From Acidobacteriota bacterium (GTDB taxonomy: Bacteria; Acidobacteriota; Terriglobia; Terriglobales; Acidobacteriaceae): a DNA stretch of 64,000 nt. Position 1 is the stretch's first letter. Each line of letters starts with the position of its first letter. The translations under genes were made by a program, and so were the position numbers. Below, one piece after another: positions 1 to 7,495 of this stretch. The notes beneath the pieces were generated by a model that was given only the letters and a program-made list of their open reading frames with translations, was not told where the DNA came from and ran no database searches. The stretch covers positions 1 through 64,000 of the forward strand of contig JAJYSV010000017.1 in the NCBI GenBank assembly GCA_021793405.1, given 5' to 3'.

Positions 1-142
1 TTGATCGCATATTGAAAACAGCGGTCGGGATCGCTGAAGTAAATAATCGCGTTTTGAAGTGTCTCAGGCGCGTCCATGAGTTAAATTTACGCCGAATTGT
101 CTTGTGTGTCAAGTATGTAATTGCCCTTAGTAGGGGTGCGAC

Positions 143-571
143 ATGGAAAGCGCAATGGACGAGACGCGCCCGGGCTGGTTCCGAACGCATTTGACCCTTG
201 TGCTGGTCGTCTGGGCTGGGCTCGGATTGCTCGCCGGGGTCTACGCCTGTACTCTAGTCCGAACCTCCGATGTTACCAAGCTCGCGATTACGACGGCAGT
301 ATCAAATCCAGTGGTGTTGGAACAGGTTGGCAGTCCGATGCAGACGGGGTGGCTCTTCCCGGCGAAGATCACGCTTCGGCGCGATAGCGGACATGCCCGA
401 TTTTCCATTCCCATCTCCGGGCCGCGCGGCAGCGGAACCCTTTACACGGAGGGTCTGAAGGAAGCAGGTGTTTGGCGCCTAGTGATGTTGGAGTTCAAAA
501 AGTACGGCAGCCCCGACAGGATCGACTTGCTGGCGAACGGTGCCATCCAACCCGCCGCACCTCCGCAATGA
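143..571 (+). CDS. Coa1-like cytochrome oxidase assembly protein
   Basis: 142 aa. A single membrane helix near residues 18-38 follows a short cytoplasmic head; the rest would lie outside the membrane. The C-terminal half, with a G-P-x-G-x-G-T turn followed by a strand-rich tail, resembles the Coa1/Tim21-type fold (cytochrome oxidase complex assembly protein 1 family). Family members help build cytochrome c oxidase; the bacterial versions are mostly uncharacterised. The start is ATG 143 with a G-rich stretch (AGGGG) just upstream; ATG 158 is an alternative. It stands alone, so context does not add to the call. Bases 1-142 upstream hold no recognisable gene. Confidence 0.6.
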   Translation: MESAMDETRPGWFRTHLTLVLVVWAGLGLLAGVYACTLVRTSDVTKLAITTAVSNPVVLEQVGSPMQTGWLFPAKITLRRDSGHARFSIPISGPRGSGTLYTEGLKEAGVWRLVMLEFKKYGSPDRIDLLANGAIQPAAPPQ

Positions 572-633
572 GAAGGGCTTTATAAAGCGCCGCGAGTCGC
601 CGATGATCCAAACAACAGCGGTTCCATGTGAAA

Positions 634-661
634 TTGAGATTCCTGGCGTGCAACGTATTAC
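634..661 (+). promoter_or_regulatory. putative nadA promoter
   Basis: TTGAGA (634-639) and TATTAC (656-661) are separated by 16 nt and would start transcription near 668, leaving about 200 nt of leader that contains the whole riboswitch. TACAAT at 659-664 is an overlapping alternative -10. The match is moderate and depends on position. The rest of 572-723 shows no gene. Confidence 0.3.
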
Positions 662-723
662 AATATGGTTAATGGATTTTTCATTGGAGGTGAATCGACT
701 TCCGAATGAAAACGTCCAATGAG

Positions 724-855
724 TGTTGCAACAACCCCGTGGATTGGGTGACGTGGCAAAGGAAATGCCGAACGTCATAGTGAACCCACTGCAACAGCGT
801 AAAGAAATGCTTTCAACATCCCCGTTCCACTGCCAGTAAGGCACGGAACTGAAGG
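724..855 (+). promoter_or_regulatory. NAD+-I riboswitch (nadA motif), two tandem domains
   Basis: The leader of nadA holds two similar aptamer-like units. Unit 1 (724-796) is closed by TGTTGCA/TGCAACA and carries CAACAACCCCGT followed by nested stems TGGGT/ACCCA, GACGT/ACGTC and GGCA/TGCC. Unit 2 (810-855) is closed by CTTTCA/TGAAGG, with CAACATCCCCGT, then GTTCC/GGAAC and TGCC/GGCA. The CAACAnCCCCGU signature in two consecutive units directly before nadA is the hallmark of the NAD+-I class described from Acidobacteria. The 3' strand of the unit-2 closing stem overlaps the Shine-Dalgarno AAGGCGG (853-859) of nadA, so folding would hide the ribosome site: a translational OFF switch is inferred. 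Confidence 0.9.
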
Positions 856-865
856 CGGAAATCAC

Positions 866-2017
866 GTGGCTACATTAGTCGAACCCGCTGTAACTATGCC
901 AGTCGAATCCACGCAGGATGCGTGTTCACTGGACAACTATCTGGCGATGCCGGACCACACCATGGACGGCCGCATTGCTGCCGCCCGCGCACGCCTGGGA
1001 CATGATGCGCTGATCATTGGGCATCACTACCAGCGCGATGAAGTAATTCAATTCGCCGATTACACTGGCGACTCCTACAAACTTTCCAAAATCGCGTCGG
1101 AATCGAACAGCCGCTACATCCTGTTCTGCGGCGTGCATTTCATGGCGGAAAGCGCCGACATTCTGGCTCAGCCGTGGCAGCAAGTGGTCCTGCCGGATTT
1201 GAACGCAGGTTGCTCCATGGCCGACATGGCGGACATTTCTCAGGTGGAAGAATGCTGGGCCAAGCTGCATGCTGCCGGACTGGACGAGCCGGCTGCGGGT
1301 GGAGTGGTACCGCTGACGTACATGAATTCGACGGCAGCCATCAAGGCATTTTGCGGCGAGCGCGGCGGACTGGTGTGTACCTCCTCGAATGCCAAGGGGG
1401 CGTTTGAATGGGCGTTTGCGCGCGCCGGCCGCATTCTCTTCCTTCCCGACCAGCATCTTGGGCGCAATACTGCCTATGCCATGGGGATTCCGCTATCGGA
1501 AACCGTGGTGTGGGACCCGTACCAGATCAACGGAGGATTGACGCTGGATCGGTTGCGGGCGGCCCGGGTCATCTTGTGGAAGGGCCACTGCTCGGTTCAT
1601 ATGCGATTTTTGCCGGAACATGCGGACAAAGTGCGGGCCGCCTATCCCGGCATCCAGGTCATTGTGCATCCGGAATGCCGATTGGAGCTCTGCCAGAAGG
1701 CAGATGCGATCGGCTCGACGGAACGGCTTATCAAAATTATTGAAGACGCGCCGGAGGGATCGATGTTCGCCGTGGGTACGGAGATTCATCTGGTGAATCG
1801 GCTGGGCAAGCGGTTTGCTCCGCTGGGAAAGAAAGTCATCACACTCGATGAGTCGGGTTGCTTGTGCACAACTATGTTTCGCATTTCGCCGCAGCACCTG
1901 GCCTGGGCGCTGGAAAATATGGTAGAGGGCAGGATCGTCAATCGTATCCGCGTCAACGAGGAAATCAAGCACTGGGCGCGCGTGGCTCTAGGTCGTATGC
2001 TGGAGATACGGGGGTAG
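866..2017 (+). CDS. nadA: quinolinate synthase NadA
   Basis: 383 aa. It condenses iminoaspartate with dihydroxyacetone phosphate to quinolinate in de novo NAD synthesis, using a [4Fe-4S] cluster. The triplicated NadA fold is visible: I-I-G-H-H-Y-Q-R near residue 50, three cluster cysteines at about 116 (in N-A-G-C-S-M), 242 (in G-H-C-S-V-H) and 332 (in S-G-C-L-C), and the conserved D-P-Y, H-P-E-C and T-E-I-H motifs. The chosen start is GTG 866 because AAGGCGG lies 7 nt before it; ATG 896 would lose the link to that ribosome site. Expression is probably controlled by the NAD+-I riboswitch just upstream. The DUF2203 gene follows 3 nt after the stop. nadB and nadC are not in the window. Confidence 0.97.
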   Translation: MATLVEPAVTMPVESTQDACSLDNYLAMPDHTMDGRIAAARARLGHDALIIGHHYQRDEVIQFADYTGDSYKLSKIASESNSRYILFCGVHFMAESADILAQPWQQVVLPDLNAGCSMADMADISQVEECWAKLHAAGLDEPAAGGVVPLTYMNSTAAIKAFCGERGGLVCTSSNAKGAFEWAFARAGRILFLPDQHLGRNTAYAMGIPLSETVVWDPYQINGGLTLDRLRAARVILWKGHCSVHMRFLPEHADKVRAAYPGIQVIVHPECRLELCQKADAIGSTERLIKIIEDAPEGSMFAVGTEIHLVNRLGKRFAPLGKKVITLDESGCLCTTMFRISPQHLAWALENMVEGRIVNRIRVNEEIKHWARVALGRMLEIRG

Positions 2018-2020
2018 CCG

Positions 2021-2455
2021 ATGAAAACGTTTTCCCTGGACGAAGCTCAGACGCTGGTCCCGGTTCTGGAATCGCTGATGAAGAATGCGATGGAGGCGAA
2101 GAAGACGGCGGAGACAATCGCTGAGGAAATGCAGCGGTTGTCGCAGCGCATTTTTATGAATGGCGGAACCCTGGTCCATATTGCCGCAGTCGCCAAGCGC
2201 CGCGCACAGCAGGACAAGGCAGTGCAGCAGGTGAAAGATACCATGTCGGAGATTGACTCGATCGGCGTGCAGGTGAAGGACCTGGATACCGGGCTGCTGG
2301 ATTTTCCTTGCCGGCTGGGCGACGAAATAGTTTTGCTGTGCTGGAAAATGGGCGAGACGGAGATTCGCCACTGGCACACGATGGATTCCGGTTTTAGCGG
2401 CCGCCGGACCGTCGACGAGCGCTTTCGGCGCCCGCAGAAGCCAAAGCCGAATTAA
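2021..2455 (+). CDS. DUF2203 family protein
   Basis: 144 aa, soluble. It begins with the K-x-F-S-L-x-E-A-x-x-L-V-P pattern typical of DUF2203, continues with a long charged helix (about residues 15-85) likely to form a coiled coil, and ends with the family signature V-x-L-C-W-x-x-G-E followed by I-x-x-W-H. The biochemical role is unknown. It starts 3 nt after the nadA stop codon on the same strand, so it is almost certainly co-transcribed and would fall under the same NAD+-responsive leader. That placement suggests, without proving, a job related to NAD supply or simply operon hitch-hiking. Nothing is recognisable in 2456-2659 downstream. Confidence 0.8.
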   Translation: MKTFSLDEAQTLVPVLESLMKNAMEAKKTAETIAEEMQRLSQRIFMNGGTLVHIAAVAKRRAQQDKAVQQVKDTMSEIDSIGVQVKDLDTGLLDFPCRLGDEIVLLCWKMGETEIRHWHTMDSGFSGRRTVDERFRRPQKPKPN

Positions 2456-2659
2456 CAGGGTTACTCTCCCTTGTTTGCGCGTACGCTCCGCGGCGGCGGG
2501 AACTACGATTTCAGCGTTCGATCAGGGTATTACTCTGTTCCTGGAGCAAGGACGACTTCCCGGAAAAGACAGTTTCTGCGCTAGCACTGGTGGGATCTTT
2601 CCTGCAGGGCCTGGGCACCCAGGCGAATCGCTCCGCCGAGTGCCCCCAATGCTCTCTCT

Positions 2660-3193
2660 CTATCTGCTCTTCGCCGGAGTCTTGGATTTTTCAAGAGCTT
2701 TTGCGCCATCAAGATGCTTCTCAAGGACGGGCAAAGCCTGCTCCGCATACGACTTCAAAGCCGGATTCTGCGCGTCCGTCGCTTCTTTCTTGTAAACGGC
2801 GATGGCTTTGGTGTGTCCGGCTATCATCTCTTGGATATAACGACGATCGAAGGCGGTCCCCTTCAGTTTCTGGAAGGGGTCAATTATCTTCTTGTTGTGT
2901 TCGGCGTCGATTGCGTTTGGCGCATTGAGGCCGGCCTGGTGAGCGACGTCGTTCAGTTGGTTGAAGTCGTTCGTGTGGTCGGTGACCAGCATCTGGCCAT
3001 AGTCTTTTACTGGCTGCGAAGAGGCCACCGTTCCCGCCAATTGTCCAAGGTTGGCTTCCACCATGTCGGTTTGTGCGGCGAAATCGACGAATTGCTGGTC
3101 AGTCATAGCCGGTGCTGGAGCGGCTTTCCTTTGGGCCAGCACAGAAACCGAGCCGAGGGCGATGCAGCAGACAGCCGAAAGAATGTGTTTCAT
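2660..3193 (-). CDS. DUF4142 domain exported protein
   Basis: 177 aa. An N-terminal signal peptide (about residues 1-20, cleavage after V-L-A) precedes a DUF4142 domain of roughly 140 residues: an all-helical, ferritin-like bundle with the F-V-x-x-A-A-x-x-x-M-x-E opening, a V-K-x-Y-x-x-x-M-x-x-D-H pattern near 65 and a Y-I-x-x-M-I-x-x-H segment near 120. Family members are periplasmic or outer-membrane associated and are often linked to stress, but no activity is established. It converges on the DUF2203 gene and is divergent from the Fur-type regulator, sharing a 220-nt intergenic region. Confidence 0.8.
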   Translation of the reverse strand: MKHILSAVCCIALGSVSVLAQRKAAPAPAMTDQQFVDFAAQTDMVEANLGQLAGTVASSQPVKDYGQMLVTDHTNDFNQLNDVAHQAGLNAPNAIDAEHNKKIIDPFQKLKGTAFDRRYIQEMIAGHTKAIAVYKKEATDAQNPALKSYAEQALPVLEKHLDGAKALEKSKTPAKSR

Positions 3194-3376
3194 TTGATCT
3201 CCTCACAATCAAACTTCATCCGTTAGTTTAGATGCCGAGGCAGCGTATGTGGAAGGTACAAATCGACCCAATACTGCTTTCCGGCAAAATCTGGTTACCG
3301 CGGTGCCCCACCCGTGATCTGAGCGATTGCATGTTCCTCTCATCTGAGTGGCCCTCTAGCAGTCATTTGCCGCTAC

Positions 3377-3405
3377 TTGACAGACGATAATAGTTATCTT
3401 CTAAT
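3377..3405 (+). promoter_or_regulatory. promoter of the Fur/PerR-type gene with operator in the spacer
   Basis: TTGACA (3377-3382) and TCTAAT (3400-3405) are spaced by exactly 17 nt, a near-consensus sigma-70 promoter. The spacer contains the palindrome GATAATAGTTATC (3386-3398; arms GATAA/TTATC with a 3-nt centre), which resembles the AT-rich inverted repeats bound by Fur and PerR proteins. Bound protein would cover the space between -35 and -10 and block polymerase, so autorepression is inferred. Transcription would begin near 3412, only about 2 nt before the start codon. Confidence 0.65.
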
Positions 3406-3413
3406 AGCTACTC

Positions 3414-3845
3414 ATGGAGAGTAAGTCTTCTTCCGCCGCATTCCGTGCCTTCTGCTCCCAGCATGGTCTGGCAGCCACGCATCAGCGCCAGATTTTGTTT
3501 GAAGTGGTGCAGGAGATGGAGGGCCATCCATCTCCGGAAGAAATCTATGCTCGCGTGCGCCGTCGCATCCCTTCCATTTCCCTGGCGACGGTGTATAAAA
3601 ATCTGCATCTCTTTGTGGAGAGCGGAATTGTAGGAGAAGTCAGCTTGCATCACGGTTCGTTGCGGATTGAAACCAATCGCACTGCGCATCACCATCTTGT
3701 CTGCAGGGGTTGCAAATCGATCACAGATTTAGATGAAAAAAGCTTCAGGCTGGAAATGGAACATGACCACATTTCAGCCGCATTTCAGGTCGAGCGCTAT
3801 TCCATTGAGGTCGTCGGGCTGTGCCCGGCCTGCAAGAAAGAGTAG
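3414..3845 (+). CDS. Fur/PerR-family metal-dependent repressor
   Basis: 143 aa, normal length for the family. A winged-helix DNA-binding half (residues 1-80; H-P-S-P-E-E-I-Y and S-L-A-T-V-Y-K-N-L) is followed by a metal-binding and dimerisation half with A-H-H-H near 90 and two CxxC pairs (Cys97/100 and Cys137/140) expected to hold structural zinc. PerR and Fur cannot be told apart safely by eye; the neighbours (Dps-like ferritin, ferredoxin, ahpC, ahpD) favour a peroxide- or iron-sensing role. No Shine-Dalgarno precedes ATG 3414 and the predicted transcription start is about 2 nt upstream, so the mRNA may be leaderless. Confidence 0.9.
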   Translation: MESKSSSAAFRAFCSQHGLAATHQRQILFEVVQEMEGHPSPEEIYARVRRRIPSISLATVYKNLHLFVESGIVGEVSLHHGSLRIETNRTAHHHLVCRGCKSITDLDEKSFRLEMEHDHISAAFQVERYSIEVVGLCPACKKE

Positions 3846-3949
3846 TCAAGAGTGCCGATGAAATGATGTTTTTGTAGTGGAGATCGTGTTTCATGGGCGC
3901 AGGGAACCTCATGCAACATAACAGGACATCTCGCAGAAAGGATAAGCCA

Positions 3950-4561
3950 ATGCCAGAAAAGGACACAGTAAAACCGGGCGATGTGACGCAACGCGTCGGA
4001 GTGGAAGTCATTCGCGCTCGAGGTGTCGATGTCGAGAAACTCATCAAGGTGCTCGTCGCCAATGCAGCCGCCGAGTTTGCCAGCACATATTACTACTACA
4101 CGATTCTTCGCATGCACCTTGCCGGCCATGAGGACTACAAGGAGATATGCGAGGATGCCAGGCTGGAAGACCGGGCCCACTGGGAACTGATCGTCCCGCG
4201 CATCTATGAGCTGGGCGGCGAGCTTCCCAACGACCTGAAAGCATTTCATGACCAGGCTGGCTGTGCCGCAGCCAAGCTGCCGGACCCGCCCACAGCCGTC
4301 AACATCCTTACCTTGCTGCTGGAGTCGGAGCGTTGCGCCATCCGAAGCTGGAGCGTCGTCTGCGATATGACCTTCGGCAAAGACCCGCGCACCTACGACA
4401 TGGCGGCGCGTATTTTGAATGAGGAAATTGAGCACGAGGCGTGGTTCATTGAACTGCTGGCCCACGAACGCGATGGAAAGTCGATACCTTCCGGCCATTT
4501 CCGCCGCGGCACGCCGGGCGAAGCGCCGTACAGCAAGAACCGGGGCTTCTACAATCCATAG
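3950..4561 (+). CDS. Dps-like (DPSL) ferritin
   Basis: 203 aa. A four-helix ferritin-like protein of the DPSL/thioferritin type known from archaea and some bacteria. Visible ligands are Glu42 (in A-A-E-F), the E-D-R-A-H cluster at 73-77, a later Glu in L-E-S-E-R-C and the E-E-I-E-H motif in the last helix, so a complete diiron ferroxidase site is likely. Two cysteines bracketing A-I-R-S-W-S-V-V match the cysteine pair typical of DPSL proteins. The role is iron oxidation and storage coupled to peroxide removal, in the cytoplasm. ATG 3950 is preferred over ATG 3893 because GAAAGGA lies 7 nt upstream. Its stop codon overlaps the ferredoxin start by 1 nt. Confidence 0.85.
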   Translation: MPEKDTVKPGDVTQRVGVEVIRARGVDVEKLIKVLVANAAAEFASTYYYYTILRMHLAGHEDYKEICEDARLEDRAHWELIVPRIYELGGELPNDLKAFHDQAGCAAAKLPDPPTAVNILTLLLESERCAIRSWSVVCDMTFGKDPRTYDMAARILNEEIEHEAWFIELLAHERDGKSIPSGHFRRGTPGEAPYSKNRGFYNP

Positions 4562-4926
4562 TGGCGAACATCGAAGAAAATGACAATACAAAAGAGCGGA
4601 GCTTTCGAGTGGTACTGGAAACTCCCGAGGGTCTCCGCTCTTTTGCTTGCGGCGAGCAGGAACATATCTGGAATGCTGCCGAGGCCAACGGGGTGACGTT
4701 GCCCGCCATCTGTCACCAGGGCCGTTGCCTCACCTGCGCGGGCCTGCTGCTGGAAGGTGAAGTCGAGCACGACCATCCAGATGTGTATTTTGCCGAAGAT
4801 AAAATCGCGGGCTATGTTCTGCTGTGCCGAGCCATGCCGTGCAGTGATGTACGCATTCGCACCCATCAGGAATGGGAGATGCGGGCATATCGCCTGGCAA
4901 AGGGGCTGCCGGCTCCCTATGCGTAG
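4561..4926 (+). CDS. plant-type [2Fe-2S] ferredoxin
   Basis: 121 aa. The cysteine pattern C51-x4-C56-x2-C59-x29-C89 is the canonical plant-type ferredoxin cluster site within a beta-grasp fold; about 25 extra residues extend the C-terminus. It starts with GTG whose first base is the last base of the ferritin stop (TAGTG), so translation is probably coupled. That pairing suggests the ferredoxin passes electrons to the ferritin, for example to reduce stored Fe(III) for release, by analogy with the bacterioferritin/Bfd pair. The partner is inference; the cluster type is seen in the sequence. A cognate reductase is not encoded nearby. Confidence 0.9.
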   Translation: MANIEENDNTKERSFRVVLETPEGLRSFACGEQEHIWNAAEANGVTLPAICHQGRCLTCAGLLLEGEVEHDHPDVYFAEDKIAGYVLLCRAMPCSDVRIRTHQEWEMRAYRLAKGLPAPYA

Positions 4927-5073
4927 TCATGGGTGCCGCAGGTCTCGACTTTGAGACCTGGGGTTCCATCCCAAGCACTTTGCTATTCTCAAATTGATAC
5001 CTAATTTTTGATATTGGCGTGTATTGAACGTCAGACGGATTTTTACCTAAACCAACCAAAAGAGGCGACAAAC

Positions 5074-5616
5074 ATGTTACAAATTGGCGAGAAATTTCCC
5101 GAATATTCTCTGACAGCTACGATTTCGACGGACAAGGATGAGGCGAAAGCATTTACGACCATCACACAGGAATCGTATCCGGGCAAGTGGAAGCTCTACT
5201 TCTTCTGGCCGAAGGATTTTACCTTCGTCTGTCCCACAGAGATTGCCGCGTTCGGCAAGCTGAATCGGGAATTTGCGGACCGCGACTGCCAGATTCTTGG
5301 CGCCAGCACGGACAATGAGTACGTTCACGCAGCGTGGCGTACCCATCATGCCGACCTGAAGGATTTGCCCTTTCCCATGCTTTCCGACATCAAGCGCGAT
5401 CTTAGCGGACAGCTTGGGATTCTGGATGAGAATGCCGGCGTCGCGCAGCGCGCTACGTTCCTCGTCGATCCCGAGAACATCATCCGCTTTATCTATGTGA
5501 CCGATCTTTCCGTTGGCCGCAACCCGCAGGAGGTGCTGCGCGTTCTGGATGCATTGCAGACCGACGAGCTATGTCCTTGCAACTGGCAAAAAGGCGACGC
5601 AACTCTCCAGGTCTGA
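5074..5616 (+). CDS. ahpC: alkyl hydroperoxide reductase AhpC (2-Cys peroxiredoxin)
   Basis: 180 aa. A thioredoxin-fold peroxidase reducing H2O2 and organic peroxides. The peroxidatic Cys53 lies in F-V-C-P-T-E, and the C-terminal C-P-C (167, 169) supplies the resolving cysteines. This C-terminal arrangement and the adjacent ahpD are typical of AhpC proteins recycled by AhpD rather than AhpF. ATG 5074 is chosen because AAGAGGCG lies about 8 nt upstream; the frame stays open back to TTG 5008, but that extension has no peroxiredoxin similarity. ahpD follows after 27 nt, so the two form an operon, probably within the regulon of the upstream Fur/PerR protein. Confidence 0.96.
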   Translation: MLQIGEKFPEYSLTATISTDKDEAKAFTTITQESYPGKWKLYFFWPKDFTFVCPTEIAAFGKLNREFADRDCQILGASTDNEYVHAAWRTHHADLKDLPFPMLSDIKRDLSGQLGILDENAGVAQRATFLVDPENIIRFIYVTDLSVGRNPQEVLRVLDALQTDELCPCNWQKGDATLQV

Positions 5617-5643
5617 CAGAACAATCTGAAAAGGAGCAATCGA

Positions 5644-6198
5644 ATGTCCATGGATGAGTTGATCGAGGGTCTTCCTGAGTACGCGAAGGACCTGAAGTTG
5701 AATTACTCCTCGCTGGTGCGCCAGAACACCGAACTCACTCGGACGCAAGCATGGGGAACTTTGCTGGTCAGCGCCGTTGCCACTCGGCAATCGGCGCTGA
5801 CAGGGGCTGCATTGCAGTCGTCCGCGGAGCATTTGACCGCGGAGCAAGTGGATGCGGTCAAAACGGCGGCGGCGTTGATGGGAATGAACAACATTTTCTA
5901 CCGTTTCCATCACCTGACCAGGAATGAAAAGTACGGCACGATGCCTGCGCGGCTGCGGATGAACGGCATTCGCGCGCACAAGGCCGATCCGGTGGACTTT
6001 GAGCTGTGGTGCCTCGCCGCATCGGCCGTCAATGGTTGCGGCAAGTGTATCGATGCTCACGAGAATGTATTGCGGCAGAAGGGAATTACAGAAGAGCAGA
6101 TCGTCGCCGCAGTCCGCATCGCGTCCATTGTGCATGCGATTGGCACGGTGCTGGATTTGGAATACAGCTCCGCGATGGAACCCGTGTTGCAGCCGTAA
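5644..6198 (+). CDS. ahpD: alkylhydroperoxidase AhpD
   Basis: 184 aa, usual length. An all-alpha carboxymuconolactone decarboxylase/AhpD-fold protein. The catalytic C-G-K-C pair (Cys132, Cys135) is followed by His139 in the I-D-A-H-E context, the proton relay that defines AhpD. It has weak peroxidase activity and chiefly re-reduces AhpC, itself drawing on a lipoyl-bearing protein in mycobacteria; the donor here is unknown. AAGGAG sits 7 nt before ATG 5644. It is the last gene of the iron/peroxide block. Confidence 0.95.
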   Translation: MSMDELIEGLPEYAKDLKLNYSSLVRQNTELTRTQAWGTLLVSAVATRQSALTGAALQSSAEHLTAEQVDAVKTAAALMGMNNIFYRFHHLTRNEKYGTMPARLRMNGIRAHKADPVDFELWCLAASAVNGCGKCIDAHENVLRQKGITEEQIVAAVRIASIVHAIGTVLDLEYSSAMEPVLQP

Positions 6199-6263
6199 AA
6201 ACGGCAAGCAGTCTCACCGTGGAGCATTTCTCGCAGGCAGACGAGCGGGTACACTATCCATGT

Positions 6264-7421
6264 ATGAGGCTACGGATTTCTCTCTCTGGCGCGCTGTGCG
6301 GACTTGCCCTCGTTTTCCTGGCTGTTGTCGTTCCGGCCACGACAGGCTGCAAAGGCTTCTTTATGCCGGTCTGCCAGGCGAATAACGACTGCGTGAGTAG
6401 CGGAAGCGGTAGCGCAACTTACAGTTCGTATGCGTATGTGGCCAATGCCACTACAGAAACCATTGCAGCATTTCCGCTTCCGACTGCGACATTTACCAGC
6501 ATCTCGGGTACCTCCTACAACCTGGGCAGCGCGCTCAGCGCATTGGCCGCGACTCCCAAGGGCACGTTCCTCTACGTGGCAACGGGGGGAAATGGTTCAG
6601 TTTTTGTGTATAGCATCGGTACGAATGGAGCGCTGACGCTGGGAAACAGCGGCAGTCCAGTGGCTACGACTCTGAATCCAACCTGGATGACCGTAGATCC
6701 CAGCGGCAACTGGTTGTTTATGGTCTCTTCCAATTTAACGGCGCTGTTCGAATATCAGATCAACCCTACGACCGGGGCACTGACGCAGATTGGCCAGGGA
6801 ATCACGCTCGACCCCGGCAGTCCCACCCAAGTCTATGTCACTCCCAATGACCAATATCTGTATGTCGGCCTGGGAAGCGGCGGTACCGATGGATTCACCT
6901 TCAACAGCACCAGCGGCGCGGTAAGTGGGCAGCTGCATCTGGCGCCGCTCAGTGGGGCCTCGGACAACACATTTGCGGCCGATAACAAATCAGCCTATTT
7001 ATTTGTCGGTGAAGCGGGATCGGGCATTCGCGTTTTGACGATCGGAACGGGGGGCGCGCTGAAGGAGGTCACCGGATCGCCGTTTGCCTCGCCGCTCGGC
7101 CCGCAATCCATCGTGGTCGATCCAAGCAATACGTATGTCTATGTCGCCAACCGCACGGCGAATGTCATTACGGGATATACGCTGGGGACGGGCGGCACGC
7201 TGACACAGCTCTCCAGTTCGCCATTTAACACCGGTTCCGCGCCGACCGCGATATCGCTGGATTCGACGGGAAAATATCTGCTGGTGATTAATGCTGGTGG
7301 CTCGCCGGACCTGCAGGTGTTCAGTTTCGACGCGACCATCGGAGGCAAGCTGGACTCAGTTGTATCGACGGCCACAGGAACGGATCCCGCCGGTGCCATT
7401 GCTCTCTCCGTCGTGCCGTAA
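6264..7421 (+). CDS. beta-propeller (lactonase/YVTN-like) lipoprotein
   Basis: 385 aa. An N-terminal hydrophobic signal (residues about 1-28) ends in T-T-G-C, a plausible lipobox, so the mature protein is likely a lipid-anchored periplasmic or surface protein. The rest consists of repeated blades with Y-V-A-N/Y-V-A-T strands and D-P-S-G or D-S-T-G turns, the pattern of seven-bladed propellers of the 6-phosphogluconolactonase/YVTN group common in Acidobacteria. Active-site residues of true lactonases are not clear, so a catalytic role is not assigned. ATG 6264 is chosen because it starts directly at the signal peptide. Confidence 0.75.
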   Translation: MRLRISLSGALCGLALVFLAVVVPATTGCKGFFMPVCQANNDCVSSGSGSATYSSYAYVANATTETIAAFPLPTATFTSISGTSYNLGSALSALAATPKGTFLYVATGGNGSVFVYSIGTNGALTLGNSGSPVATTLNPTWMTVDPSGNWLFMVSSNLTALFEYQINPTTGALTQIGQGITLDPGSPTQVYVTPNDQYLYVGLGSGGTDGFTFNSTSGAVSGQLHLAPLSGASDNTFAADNKSAYLFVGEAGSGIRVLTIGTGGALKEVTGSPFASPLGPQSIVVDPSNTYVYVANRTANVITGYTLGTGGTLTQLSSSPFNTGSAPTAISLDSTGKYLLVINAGGSPDLQVFSFDATIGGKLDSVVSTATGTDPAGAIALSVVP

Positions 7422-7495
7422 GGATTACGTGCGGCGGTGGTCCGCTGTTTTTTCCAGGTTTGCGCGTACACTGAGATTTCTGCTACTTGGACGCT

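Noticed and set aside
479-865. 128-codon minus-strand open frame between the Coa1-like gene and nadA.
   Set aside because: It overlaps the riboswitch and the end of the Coa1-like gene and shows no protein-like pattern.
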